Assembly: GCA_038206385.1 (NCBI GenBank)
Contig: JBBRAW010000006.1
Coordinates: 1-64,000 of the forward strand
Direction: 5' to 3'
Length of the DNA: 64,000 bases
Source: JANXSD01 sp038206385
GTDB lineage: Bacteria; Bacteroidota; Bacteroidia; AKYH767-A; OLB10
Shown here: piece by piece, positions 54,180 to 62,867 of the stretch
Position numbering within the stretch: the first letter of the stretch is position 1
Layout: every line of letters begins with the position of its first letter
Notes under the pieces: model-generated
What the model was told of the DNA's origin: nothing
The model's database searches: none
Seen by the model: the letters and a program-made list of their open reading frames with translations, nothing else
Made by a program: the position numbers and the translations under genes

Positions 54180-54197
54180 TTTGTATATATTTGACTT

Positions 54198-54210
54198 GAC
54201 ATTTAATGTC
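54198..54210. promoter_or_regulatory. Candidate C-box for the restriction-modification controller
   Basis: GACATT-T-AATGTC is a perfect 6-bp palindrome around one base, located 19 bases before the controller's TTG start. Its GAC...GTC ends resemble those of known C-boxes. Controller binding here could first activate and later repress the operon. Confidence 0.5.
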
Positions 54211-54407
54211 CAAAAGTATTGAAGGAGTTTGAATTATCAAATATTTTTTATTAATAATTGTTTTGTCTGTGATAGGCAGAAATTTCCCATCCTAAATTTC
54301 CCACTTCTCCAACTACCCTTATCAACATTCAAATGCTAAAAAGCATCCTGAAAAACATGGTTCTATAAAGAGGAAAAACCTAATTTCGTATCCTCAAGAA
54401 GAAAGTC

Positions 54408-54839
54408 ATGGAAGTGAAAATCATTAATCGCTCGAAACATAGCCTACCCAACTACGAAACGGAGTCCTCCGCTGGGATGGATTTACGAGCCAATCTCGAT
54501 GAGGTAGTTACTATTCAATCGCTTCAACGTGTGATGATTCCTACTGGTTTATTTATGGAGTTGCCGATAGGCTTCGAAGCTCAAGTTCGTCCTCGTAGCG
54601 GATTGGCATGGAAACATGGCCTTACAGTATTAAATAGTCCGGGAACAATTGATGCCGATTACAGAGGAGAAATCAAAGTGATTCTTGTAAATCTCAGTAA
54701 TGAGTCCTTCGAAATAAAAGACGGTGAACGTATCGCTCAAATGGTCATAGCTCGTCATGAAAGAGTGCAGTGGAAAGATGCTGTTGAACTTCAGGAAACA
54801 GAACGTGGAGCAGGAGGATTTGGCTCGACAGGAAAGTGA
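54408..54839 (+). CDS. dut: dUTP diphosphatase
   Basis: The 143-residue trimeric dUTPase has all five family motifs: SSAGMDLRA, RPRSGLAWKHG, NSPGTIDADYRGEI, the basic DGERIAQMVIARH and the C-terminal RGAGGFGSTG. It hydrolyses dUTP to dUMP, keeping uracil out of DNA and feeding thymidylate synthesis. It leads a rightward block and lies next to, but is transcribed away from, the restriction-modification operon. Confidence 0.97.
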   Translation: MEVKIINRSKHSLPNYETESSAGMDLRANLDEVVTIQSLQRVMIPTGLFMELPIGFEAQVRPRSGLAWKHGLTVLNSPGTIDADYRGEIKVILVNLSNESFEIKDGERIAQMVIARHERVQWKDAVELQETERGAGGFGSTGK

Positions 54840-54938
54840 AATTATTAGGTAACACCTTTTATATTACAGTATTTAACAATTCACATATTATAACCTTTGA
54901 AAGTTGTATAAACACAGCCTTCTGAATTATTCATTTCT

Positions 54939-55940
54939 ATGAAAATCATCGTTCCAATGGCGGGTATGGGAAAAAGGATGCGCCCTCATACGCTAACTAC
55001 TCCTAAACCACTTATCCCCGTAGCAGGTAAACCAATTGTTCAACATCTTGTTGAAGATATTATCAGGATGTGCAACCAAAAGGTAGATGAGATCGCTTAT
55101 GTGGTAGGACATTTTGGTGCTGAAGCAGAGAAAAATCTTATTCAAATTGCTGAATCATTGGGTGCAAAAGGAACGATTCATTATCAAGATACTCCTCTGG
55201 GAACGGCCCATGCAATACTCTGTGCTGAGTCAGCGTTAACGGGGCCAGTGGTGGTCGCTTTCGCGGATACACTATTCAGCGCCGATTTCAATATGGATCC
55301 TCAATGTGATGGCGTTATCTGGGTAAAACAAATCGAAGATCCTCGCCAATTTGGTGTAGTAAAAACGGATAAAGATCAAGTAATTACCGATTTCGTGGAG
55401 AAGCCTCAAGAGTTTGTGAGCGATTTAGCCATTATCGGAATCTATTATGTTAAAGATGGCGATAACTTGAAAAAGGAATTGCAATATTTAATCGATAACG
55501 ACATTAAAGATAAGGGTGAATATCAACTTACCAATGCGCTAGAAAACATGAAAGCAAAAGGTCTGCGTTTAAAAGCTGGTCGTGTTGATGAATGGCTCGA
55601 TTGCGGAAATAAAGATGCAACAGTTTATACAAATCGTAGAGTGCTGGAAATTAAATATCCAAAATCTTATATCGCTAAAACAGCAACACTAACAAATTCG
55701 ATAGTGATTGCTCCTTGCCATATCGGTGAAAACGTACATCTCGAAAATTCAGTAGTAGGACCGTTTACTTCGGTAGGCAATAACACAAAAATTATTGGTA
55801 GCGTAGTTAAGAATAGTATCATTCGCGATCATACTTCTATTAAAGATGCAGGTTTAGATAATTCATTAGTTGGAAATCACGTTCATTACAAGCAAAAGCT
55901 CAACGATTTAAGCATGGGCGACTATACAACAGAATCATGA
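54939..55940 (+). CDS. Sugar-1-phosphate nucleotidyltransferase
   Basis: The 333-residue enzyme has the nucleotidyltransferase signature VPMAGMGKRMRPHTLTTPKPL, with the NTP-binding Gly/Arg residues and catalytic Lys, FADTLF with the metal Asp, and VEKPQEF. A C-terminal left-handed beta-helix follows (IGENVHLENSVVGPFTSVGN). It makes an NDP-sugar for glycan synthesis; whether dTTP or GTP is used cannot be decided. Its TGA overlaps the ATG of the TPR lipoprotein gene. Confidence 0.93.
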   Translation: MKIIVPMAGMGKRMRPHTLTTPKPLIPVAGKPIVQHLVEDIIRMCNQKVDEIAYVVGHFGAEAEKNLIQIAESLGAKGTIHYQDTPLGTAHAILCAESALTGPVVVAFADTLFSADFNMDPQCDGVIWVKQIEDPRQFGVVKTDKDQVITDFVEKPQEFVSDLAIIGIYYVKDGDNLKKELQYLIDNDIKDKGEYQLTNALENMKAKGLRLKAGRVDEWLDCGNKDATVYTNRRVLEIKYPKSYIAKTATLTNSIVIAPCHIGENVHLENSVVGPFTSVGNNTKIIGSVVKNSIIRDHTSIKDAGLDNSLVGNHVHYKQKLNDLSMGDYTTES

Positions 55941-57691
55941 TCAACAGTAAATTTTTTCTTTGCGGATTCGCATTGATGGTAATGATGAGCGCTTGCAGTA
56001 GTACAAAAAGTACTTCTGTAAAATCATCGTCGGGAACTACTTCAAAAAGTAATGCTGCTGCCTTAGAAGAGCAACGTGTAAATGCTACCTATACTTTCTT
56101 CAATGCTGTAAAAGAAAAGTTAATCGGTAATCCTGAAAAAGCTGCAACCGAATTCGCAACATGTTTACGTAGTGATCCAAAAAATCATGCAGCGATGTAT
56201 GAATTGGCATCCATCTATAGCGATAATAAAAAATACAATGATGCATTATTTTTTGCAAAAAGCGCGAATGAGTTAGATCCAAAAAATGAATGGTATGCTT
56301 TGCTTTTAGCGGATACTTATGAAAAAACAGGAAAGTACAATGAAGCAAGTACGATCTATCAAAAATTAATTAAAGATCATCCTGATCATGTAGAATATTA
56401 TTTCAGTCAAGCAGAAACATTTTTATATCAAAACAAAATTCAGGATGCAATAAAAACGTACGACTTAGCCGAACAAAAAATTGGTGTTAGTCGTGATTTG
56501 ATTTTACAAAAGCAACGTCTTTATTTAAAGATGGGAAAAGTAAATGAAGCTGCGGCAGAGCTTGAAAAACTAATTAAATCGGAGCCTGTTAATCTTGATA
56601 ATTATTCTTTGCTTGTTGAAATGTATCAGGTAAATAATTTATCGGATAAAGCATTTGAAACGATTCAACGAATGCAAGCTATCGATCCTGAAAATCCGAA
56701 TGTAGCATTATCACTTGCAGAATATTATCGAAGCAAAGGACAAAAAACAGAATCGTTTGAGCAATTAGAAAAAGCTTTTCGAAGTAAAGATTTAGGAAGT
56801 GATACAAAGATTCGAATTCTTACAAGTTATCTTCCAATAGTTACTAGTAATCCTGAGCTACTAACGCAAGCGTTATCGTTAAGTAAAACAATGAGTACCA
56901 TTCATGCCACTGAAGCTAATCCACAAGCTGTTTATGGTGATTTCTTGGCAATAAATAAAAATTACGAAGAGGCAAGAACACAATACAGAGCTGCGCTTGC
57001 ACTTGATAAAAAAAATCTGCAAGCATGGTTACAATTATTAGCTGTTGACCAGGAGCTACGTGATTTTAAATCGATGGAAAAAGAGGGTGAGGAAGCTATT
57101 TCACTTTATGCAGATCAAAGTTTACTTTATCTCTATACAGGCATTGCAAAAATTCAAAACAAGAATTATGAGGCAGCGGCAAAAACTTTGCTTTCAGGAA
57201 GTAAAATGGTTGTTGATAACGATGCACAATTAGTTGATTTTTATTCCAACCTTGGTGATACGTATAACAATTTAAAAAAGTATGAAGAGTCAGATAAGTA
57301 TTATGATAAAGCATTAACGATTGATGCAAACAATGCATACGTGTTGAATAACTTTTCCTATTATTTATCACTTCGAAAAGATAAGCTTGACAAGGCGGCT
57401 GAGATGGCGAAGAAGGCAAATGATTTAACACCCAACTCCTCAAACAATGAAGATACTTATGCATGGGTTCTTTATTCGCAAGGAAAATATGCTGAAGCAA
57501 AAACATGGTTAGAAAAAGCAATCGTGAACGGTGGTGATAAAAACGGAACCATCCTCGAGCATTATGGAGATGTTTTATTTCGTTTAGGAAATACGGATGA
57601 CGCAATGAGCAATTGGCAAAAAGCAAAACTCACAGGTGATCATAGCGAATTTCTTGATAAAAAAATTGCTGATAAAAAAATCTATGAGTAA
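55937..57691 (+). CDS. TPR-repeat lipoprotein
   Basis: The 584-residue protein has a lipoprotein signal peptide (FALMVMMSACSS, Cys about 20), a Ser/Thr-rich linker and about a dozen TPR units (for example AAMYELASIYSDNKKYNDAL; DTYAWVLYSQGKYAEAKTWL). It probably scaffolds an envelope complex. It is the second gene in a chain of overlapping genes with the sugar nucleotidyltransferase before it and the DUF4292 lipoprotein after it, an order I associate with Bacteroidota. Confidence 0.92.
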   Translation: MINSKFFLCGFALMVMMSACSSTKSTSVKSSSGTTSKSNAAALEEQRVNATYTFFNAVKEKLIGNPEKAATEFATCLRSDPKNHAAMYELASIYSDNKKYNDALFFAKSANELDPKNEWYALLLADTYEKTGKYNEASTIYQKLIKDHPDHVEYYFSQAETFLYQNKIQDAIKTYDLAEQKIGVSRDLILQKQRLYLKMGKVNEAAAELEKLIKSEPVNLDNYSLLVEMYQVNNLSDKAFETIQRMQAIDPENPNVALSLAEYYRSKGQKTESFEQLEKAFRSKDLGSDTKIRILTSYLPIVTSNPELLTQALSLSKTMSTIHATEANPQAVYGDFLAINKNYEEARTQYRAALALDKKNLQAWLQLLAVDQELRDFKSMEKEGEEAISLYADQSLLYLYTGIAKIQNKNYEAAAKTLLSGSKMVVDNDAQLVDFYSNLGDTYNNLKKYEESDKYYDKALTIDANNAYVLNNFSYYLSLRKDKLDKAAEMAKKANDLTPNSSNNEDTYAWVLYSQGKYAEAKTWLEKAIVNGGDKNGTILEHYGDVLFRLGNTDDAMSNWQKAKLTGDHSEFLDKKIADKKIYE

Positions 57692-58541
57692 TAAACGTTA
57701 CTTGCATATTCGGATTTTGATTGCCGTTATTGTATTGCCGTTTATTTTTTTAAACAGTGGATGCAAGAGCACTAAAAGAGCTGCAACAGCAGTAACAATG
57801 ACGCCGCCAAAGCCATTGGAAGATCGTTCCGTACAAGACTTACTTGAGAAGCTCGAGAAAAATTCTTTTAAGCCTGAATACTTATCAGCAAAAGCAAGTG
57901 TTGTAATGAAAGGAGGAGAAAGTGAAACTTCTTTCAACATTACAATTCGATGCAAACGAGATAGCATTATTTGGATTTCTATTTCACCATTATTAGGAAT
58001 AGAAGTTGCACGTGTTTTAGTTACTCCAGATTCAGTAAAATTTATTGATCGTATTCATGGAAAATATCAAGCAAGTAGTTTTGAAACGATCAATAAAATA
58101 TTACAACTTAAAGTAAATTTTGAAATTGTACAAAGTATTTTACAAGGAAATTTCTTTGCTTACAAGAAAAATGAAAATAGATTTAATTCTGTTTACATAG
58201 AAGATAAATATTATATTCTAAGTTCATTAACGAAGAAAAAACTTCGTCGTTCACTTGAAGAAAAAGATCCTAATAGCGCAGTTATTCAAGATGTTTTTGT
58301 AAACGATTCTACTTTTAGAGTGACGCAAGTTCAAGTAGAAGATCAAAAAATTTCGAAGACATTATTAACTTCCTATTCTGATTTTCGCGGTACGAATGCT
58401 GGAGTGTTTCCTTACAAACAAGAAACGAAAGTGATTGCAGATAAAAATTTTGAGATAACTATTGAGTATGGCAAACTAAATGCCGGTGAGCCACAAGAAT
58501 TCCCATTCTCCATTCCAGCAAATTATGAGCGTATTCGCTAA
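57684..58541 (+). CDS. DUF4292-family lipoprotein
   Basis: The 285-residue protein has a lipobox in LNSGCKS and a beta-rich domain (LSAKASVVMKGGESETSFNI; IWISISPLLGIEVARVLVTP; FDRIHGKY-like IDRIHGKYQ) that resembles LolA/LolB-type lipoprotein carriers. DUF4292 function is unproven; a role in lipoprotein or outer-membrane traffic is inference. The ATG at 57684 overlaps the previous stop by 8 bases and gives a clean signal peptide. Confidence 0.9.
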   Translation: MSNKRYLHIRILIAVIVLPFIFLNSGCKSTKRAATAVTMTPPKPLEDRSVQDLLEKLEKNSFKPEYLSAKASVVMKGGESETSFNITIRCKRDSIIWISISPLLGIEVARVLVTPDSVKFIDRIHGKYQASSFETINKILQLKVNFEIVQSILQGNFFAYKKNENRFNSVYIEDKYYILSSLTKKKLRRSLEEKDPNSAVIQDVFVNDSTFRVTQVQVEDQKISKTLLTSYSDFRGTNAGVFPYKQETKVIADKNFEITIEYGKLNAGEPQEFPFSIPANYERIR

Positions 58542-59757
58542 GCGAGTTATTTATTGTATGATTTTTTTGCTGCTTCCATTTATGGGAAGTGCGCAAACAA
58601 AAAAAGATTTAGAAAGTCGTAAAGCGAAACTTCAGAAAGAGATCGAGTTTACCAATAAACAATTACAAATTGTAAGTCAGAATAAATCTGCTACCGCTGA
58701 ACAGTTAGCAGCTCTTCGAAAAAAAATATCGTTACGTGTAGCATTAATAAACACCATCAATTCAGAAGTGAATTCTTTAGGTGGTGAAATTGAATCTACT
58801 TCAAAAGAAATTACAGGCCTCGAATCGCAAATGGCACGGTTAAAATCCGAGTACGCTGAGATGATTCGTTATGCATACAAAAACAGAAATGTTTATCAAC
58901 GCTTGATGTTTGTTTTTGCAGCTGATGATTTCAATCAAGCATATAAACGATTAAAGTATTTGCAACAGTACAGCGAATATCGTCGTCAACAAGCTATTTT
59001 AATTGGACAAACCCAAACAAAGCTTAGCGATAAGAAAGTTGTTTTAGAAACTCGTAAAAACGAAAAGACGAATCTGCGCAACAATCAGCAGCAACAAAAA
59101 ACAACTCTAGAAAAAGAACAAGTTGAGCAAGATAAGTTGATGAAAAATCTCACTACACGTGAGAAAAAATTGCGCAAAGATTTAGCCGAGAAACAAGCTG
59201 CGAAATTAAAATTAGATCATGCAATTGAAAATATTATCCGTAAAGAAATTGAAGCGGCAAGGAAAAAAGCGGTTGCTTCTGGCAAGAAAAATATCACTAA
59301 TACCAATGTTTTTAACTTAACTCCAGAGTCGCAAAAATTATCAAATAGTTTTTCTGGTAATCATGGTATTTTACCTTGGCCCGTTGATCAAGGATCGATT
59401 GTTAGCACCTTTGGCGAACATCCACATAAAGAGTTGAAAGGGATTATGATTAAGAATAATGGAGTAGATATTCAAACTTCGAAAAATGCTTCTGCTAGAG
59501 TTATTTTTGATGGGACGGTTAGTGGGGTTATCAGTATTCCAGGTGCTGGGAAAGCTTTAATCGTTCGACATGGAGAATATTTAACAGTGTACTCGAATCT
59601 TGAAAGTGTATCCGTAAAAACGGGAGACAAAGTAACCACTAAACAACATGTAGGGATAGTGGCTGCGAATAGCGATGGTGATCATGGTGAGTTGCATCTC
59701 GAAATTTGGAAAAATAGTAGTAAAATGGATCCTCAAACCTGGATTGCTAGACGATAA
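58525..59757 (+). CDS. EnvC-like murein hydrolase activator with degenerate LytM domain
   Basis: The 410-residue protein has a signal peptide (YCMIFLLLPFMGSAQ), a long coiled coil (about 25-265) and a C-terminal LytM/M23 domain (ILPWPVDQGSIVSTFGEHPH; VIFDGTVSGVISIPGAGKAL). The M23 zinc sites are broken: the first His-x3-Asp reads NNGVDI and the His-x-His reads ELHLEI. As in Escherichia coli EnvC, it should regulate cell-wall amidases at division rather than cut peptidoglycan. The ATG at 58525 overlaps the DUF4292 gene by 17 bases. Confidence 0.92.
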   Translation: MSVFAKRVIYCMIFLLLPFMGSAQTKKDLESRKAKLQKEIEFTNKQLQIVSQNKSATAEQLAALRKKISLRVALINTINSEVNSLGGEIESTSKEITGLESQMARLKSEYAEMIRYAYKNRNVYQRLMFVFAADDFNQAYKRLKYLQQYSEYRRQQAILIGQTQTKLSDKKVVLETRKNEKTNLRNNQQQQKTTLEKEQVEQDKLMKNLTTREKKLRKDLAEKQAAKLKLDHAIENIIRKEIEAARKKAVASGKKNITNTNVFNLTPESQKLSNSFSGNHGILPWPVDQGSIVSTFGEHPHKELKGIMIKNNGVDIQTSKNASARVIFDGTVSGVISIPGAGKALIVRHGEYLTVYSNLESVSVKTGDKVTTKQHVGIVAANSDGDHGELHLEIWKNSSKMDPQTWIARR

Positions 59758-59857
59758 ACTTCTATTTTGATGTTGCTTCTATTGGAATCATACTACTGAT
59801 TTTCAGGAATTAACAAAAAAAATAGTTCGTACCTAAAAAGCCATTTATATTTCTTCA

Positions 59858-59887
59858 TTATCAATCGTAGCTTTTTTCGTAGATTTG
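59858..59887 (+). promoter_or_regulatory. tatA promoter
   Basis: TTA-N19-TAGATTTG has a perfect -7 box and one mismatch in the -33 box. The start point near 59894 would leave a leader of about 9 bases. Confidence 0.5.
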
Positions 59888-59902
59888 CTAACGTAATAAA
59901 AA

Positions 59903-60109
59903 ATGATCATGATCAATACAATTCTTCTCGGTATTCTAGGTGGCATGGGCGGCTCAGAAACGCTCCTAATTATCTTAGCATTATTACTCTTTTTTGGAGG
60001 GAAAAAAATTCCTGAATTAGCAAAAGGGTTAGGTCGTGGGATTAAGGAATTTAAAGATGCATCGAAGGGTGTAGGTGAAGACGAAAATAAAATCGAAGAA
60101 AAAAAATAA
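59903..60109 (+). CDS. tatA: Twin-arginine translocase subunit TatA/E
   Basis: The 68-residue protein has the family's short N-terminal helix (SETLLIILALLLFFGG), hinge GGKKIPELAKGLG and amphipathic helix GIKEFKDASKGV, then a charged tail. It forms the pore for export of folded proteins. It is downstream of the EnvC-like gene, has its own promoter, and ends at a strong hairpin. No tatC is in the window. ATG codons at 59903 and 59909 could both serve as start. Confidence 0.95.
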   Translation: MIMINTILLGILGGMGGSETLLIILALLLFFGGKKIPELAKGLGRGIKEFKDASKGVGEDENKIEEKK

Positions 60110-60128
60110 CAAAAGTCTTTCTATAATA

Positions 60129-60172
60129 AATGAAAAAGCCCTGTAGTTCTCTTACTATAGGGCTTTTTCATT
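60129..60172. terminator. Bidirectional hairpin terminator
   Basis: An 18-bp stem with one G-T pair (core GAAAAAGCCCTGTAG / CTATAGGGCTTTTTC) and an 8-base loop lies between tatA and the convergent SRPBCC gene. The A-run and T-run flanks suit both directions. Confidence 0.9.
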
Positions 60173-60211
60173 TTGTTCCATTTAACACCAATGGTATAAA
60201 AAATTGTTTTG

Positions 60212-60754
60212 CTAGAGGATAGGTGCGTGCGTTTTCTCAGCAATACTTTTAATATCATTTAATCCTTGAGTAAACATTTCTCCCATCATTCCTTTAGATG
60301 CTGCAACCATTACTTTTACAAATGGATTATTACCAACATCACTTTTAAAATACCAAGTGACTTTTGTTCCTTCTGCAACTTTTTCAAATTTATAACCACT
60401 TTCACCAAGCCCACGATTTTTAAAATCAAGTATTGTTACGATCAATTCATTGGGTACAACTTTTGAAATTGTTAATGTACCTGTTCCTGTATTTTTGTTT
60501 GGACTAGCCCATGAATACGACGCTCCTTTACCTGAAGGAATATCATTGTAAGTTACTTTAATCATTGTATCTGCCTTTTGCCACGGCGACCATTTCTCCC
60601 AATTTTTTAATATATTTACTTGATCAAAGACAACTGCTGGTTCTGCTTTTATAATAACAGATTTTTCAAGATTTACATTCGAAGGAAGAAACAAACCAAT
60701 GACCATAGCAATACCAATTACTATCAATAAACCGATGGCTATTTTTTTGAGCAT
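60212..60754 (-). CDS. Membrane-anchored SRPBCC (START-like) protein
   Basis: The 180-residue protein has an N-terminal membrane helix (IAIGLLIVIGIAMVIGLFL) and a polyketide-cyclase/SRPBCC fold (VIIKAEPAVVFDQVNILKNWEKW-like start; GLGESGYKFEKVAEGTKVTW). Such domains bind hydrophobic ligands, but no ligand or reaction can be named. It stands alone, converging with tatA. Confidence 0.88.
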   Translation of the reverse strand: MLKKIAIGLLIVIGIAMVIGLFLPSNVNLEKSVIIKAEPAVVFDQVNILKNWEKWSPWQKADTMIKVTYNDIPSGKGASYSWASPNKNTGTGTLTISKVVPNELIVTILDFKNRGLGESGYKFEKVAEGTKVTWYFKSDVGNNPFVKVMVAASKGMMGEMFTQGLNDIKSIAEKTHAPIL

Positions 60755-60977
60755 GTTGATTTTATTGTTTTTAAATTAGGTGTACGAATTTAATTTATTT
60801 TAACGAATCACGTAGTAGGTCGGGACAAGTTGTTAAGTCTAATATATTCGATATCTCTACTTTTTTTAATGATACAATTATTAGAATTAATTTTCATAAA
60901 AATTTAAAATGGAAAATCAATTATTTAAGATCTTGATTAATTTATTATTTATCAAATATGATTTTTATCAGTTAATT

Positions 60978-61493
60978 TTACATCGTTAAATACCTTTCAT
61001 TTATAATTTTATAATGATGCAATTGATGACCGATAATTGCGTAGCCTAATGCAAGTGTTGTAATTTTTCTTCCACTCGCTGTTCCTTCTGCTAATAACAT
61101 TTTATCTGTAAAAGAAGTGAACAATTGAATTGTTGTTTCGCGAACAGCAATTAATTCTTGTAATAAATCTTTCATGTTACGATGTGTTGCATCAGCATGA
61201 GCGGCATAATCATTTTCTTCAAATCCCGGAAGTGCTGTTGCATCCATCCGTGCAAAACGTAAGGCGCGATAATTAAAAATTCGTTCTGTATCTATCATGT
61301 GTTGAAACAAATCTTTTGCTGTCCACTTGTTGGGAGCGTATGCTTTATCGCCAAGATCTTCTAGTTTACTAAAAGGAATACTATGAATTGCTTCCTTTGC
61401 CTTCTGCAAACCTTCTATTAATTCAATGTCGTAAGCTACTTGGATATAGTTATCGAAGGCTTCTGTTACATAAGGGATATCGGACTTATTCAT
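60978..61493 (-). CDS. DinB-family protein (second copy)
   Basis: The 171-residue protein is a paralogue of the one at 19533-20066, sharing WTAKDLFQHMIDTERIFNYR, LPGFEEN and GHQLHHYKIINERYL with the three expected metal-binding His residues. The role is unknown; the family includes thiol transferases. It is monocistronic and leftward, with 103 bases between it and the divergent gpsA gene. Confidence 0.92.
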   Translation of the reverse strand: MNKSDIPYVTEAFDNYIQVAYDIELIEGLQKAKEAIHSIPFSKLEDLGDKAYAPNKWTAKDLFQHMIDTERIFNYRALRFARMDATALPGFEENDYAAHADATHRNMKDLLQELIAVRETTIQLFTSFTDKMLLAEGTASGRKITTLALGYAIIGHQLHHYKIINERYLTM

Positions 61494-61596
61494 GGTGTTA
61501 AATTATTTGTTGTTAAGTGTGTAAATTTCATAAAAAATATGATGTGATTTTCGACTTATTCTTCTTCGTTAAAAAGATTTTTAGCATCTTCGCTGA

Positions 61597-62592
61597 ATGA
61601 GTTTTAAATCAGTAGCAGTAATTGGTGGTGGAAGTTGGGCAACAGCGATAGTAAAAATTTTGTCTAACAACGTAAGTGAAATTCATTGGTGGTTGCGTAG
61701 TGAAGAATCCGTAACTTTTATTAATCGTTACCAGCATAATCCAAATTATTTAAGTGACGTTTCACTTGATTTATCGATCGTAAAACCAAGTACTAATTTA
61801 GAGCAAATTATTGATTCATCCGAATGTGTTGTGCTTGCAATTCCAGCAGCTTTTTTAAAAAACACATTGTCATCATTACCTGTTACTATCTTTAAAAATA
61901 AAAAAGTTTTTTCTGCAATAAAAGGAATTGTTCCGGAGCATAATTTAATTGTTGGTGAATATATGCACTCGCATTTTGATGTGCCATTCGAACAAATTGG
62001 TGTCCTTACTGGTCCATGCCATGCAGAAGAAGTTGCACTTGAAAAATTATCTTATCTCACTGTTGCTTCTCCTAATTCAAACAACGCATCTGCATTAGCA
62101 TCAGTACTCAATTGTCGTTATATTAAAACAAGTATTTCGGATGATATCTATGGAACTGAATATGCCGCGGTATTAAAAAATGTGATGGCGATTGCAAGTG
62201 GAATATGTAACGGCTTAGGCTTTGGCGATAACTTTCAAGCGGTATTAATATCAAATGGTATTCGTGAAATAAAACGTTTTGTAGATGCAGTACATCCTAT
62301 CAAAAGAGATATCAATGATTCTGCTTATTTAGGTGATTTATTGGTTACTGCATATTCTCAATTTAGTAGAAACAGAACTTTTGGAGCCATGATTGGTAAA
62401 GGCTATTCGGTGAAATCGGCACAATTGGAGATGAATATGGTTGCAGAAGGGTATTATGCTGTTGCATGTATCTACGAAATCAATAAAAAATTTAAAGTTG
62501 AAATGCCCATTTGTCTGGCGGTTTATAACATCCTTTACGAAAAAAATAGCCCTCGATTAGAGATAAACAATCTTGTTGACACTTTTAATTAA
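61597..62592 (+). CDS. gpsA: NAD(P)H-dependent glycerol-3-phosphate dehydrogenase
   Basis: The 331-residue enzyme reduces dihydroxyacetone phosphate to glycerol-3-phosphate for phospholipid synthesis. The Rossmann motif is VIGGGSWATAIVKIL, the substrate block LTGPCHAEEVALEKLSYLTV, and the catalytic Lys lies in EYAAVLKNVMAIASGICNGL. Length is normal for GpsA. No terminator is evident in the 275 bases that follow, but a new promoter lies there. Confidence 0.95.
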   Translation: MSFKSVAVIGGGSWATAIVKILSNNVSEIHWWLRSEESVTFINRYQHNPNYLSDVSLDLSIVKPSTNLEQIIDSSECVVLAIPAAFLKNTLSSLPVTIFKNKKVFSAIKGIVPEHNLIVGEYMHSHFDVPFEQIGVLTGPCHAEEVALEKLSYLTVASPNSNNASALASVLNCRYIKTSISDDIYGTEYAAVLKNVMAIASGICNGLGFGDNFQAVLISNGIREIKRFVDAVHPIKRDINDSAYLGDLLVTAYSQFSRNRTFGAMIGKGYSVKSAQLEMNMVAEGYYAVACIYEINKKFKVEMPICLAVYNILYEKNSPRLEINNLVDTFN

Positions 62593-62718
62593 GAAAAAGA
62601 ACCCTATTTACTTCCTAAATACCGGTTCAAATAACAAGATTTTTTCCCGTTCCCCCTCTGTTTTTACCCATTGAGATTGTTTATGCTCCTATTCCTAATA
62701 AAATACAAATAAAATCAG

Positions 62719-62748
62719 TTGATAGTGTTAATTAAATTCCTATATTTA
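62719..62748 (+). promoter_or_regulatory. Promoter for the CUB-domain secreted protein gene
   Basis: TTG-N19-TATATTTA fits the Bacteroidota pattern with one mismatch in the -7 box. It would give a leader of about 110 bases before the ATG at 62868. Confidence 0.4.
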
Positions 62749-62867
62749 GGTCAACCTATCTGCTTGTCAATTCTTTAAGATATTAACAAATTTTCATTGT
62801 TGATATCAATAAATTCTTGATAAATATGTGTGATTATATCATGATTGGGTTTATAAAAAAATTCAGA

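Noticed and set aside
57096..57626. A 176-codon minus-strand frame
   Set aside because: It lies antisense within the TPR lipoprotein gene, and its His/Leu/Tyr-rich sequence resembles no protein family.
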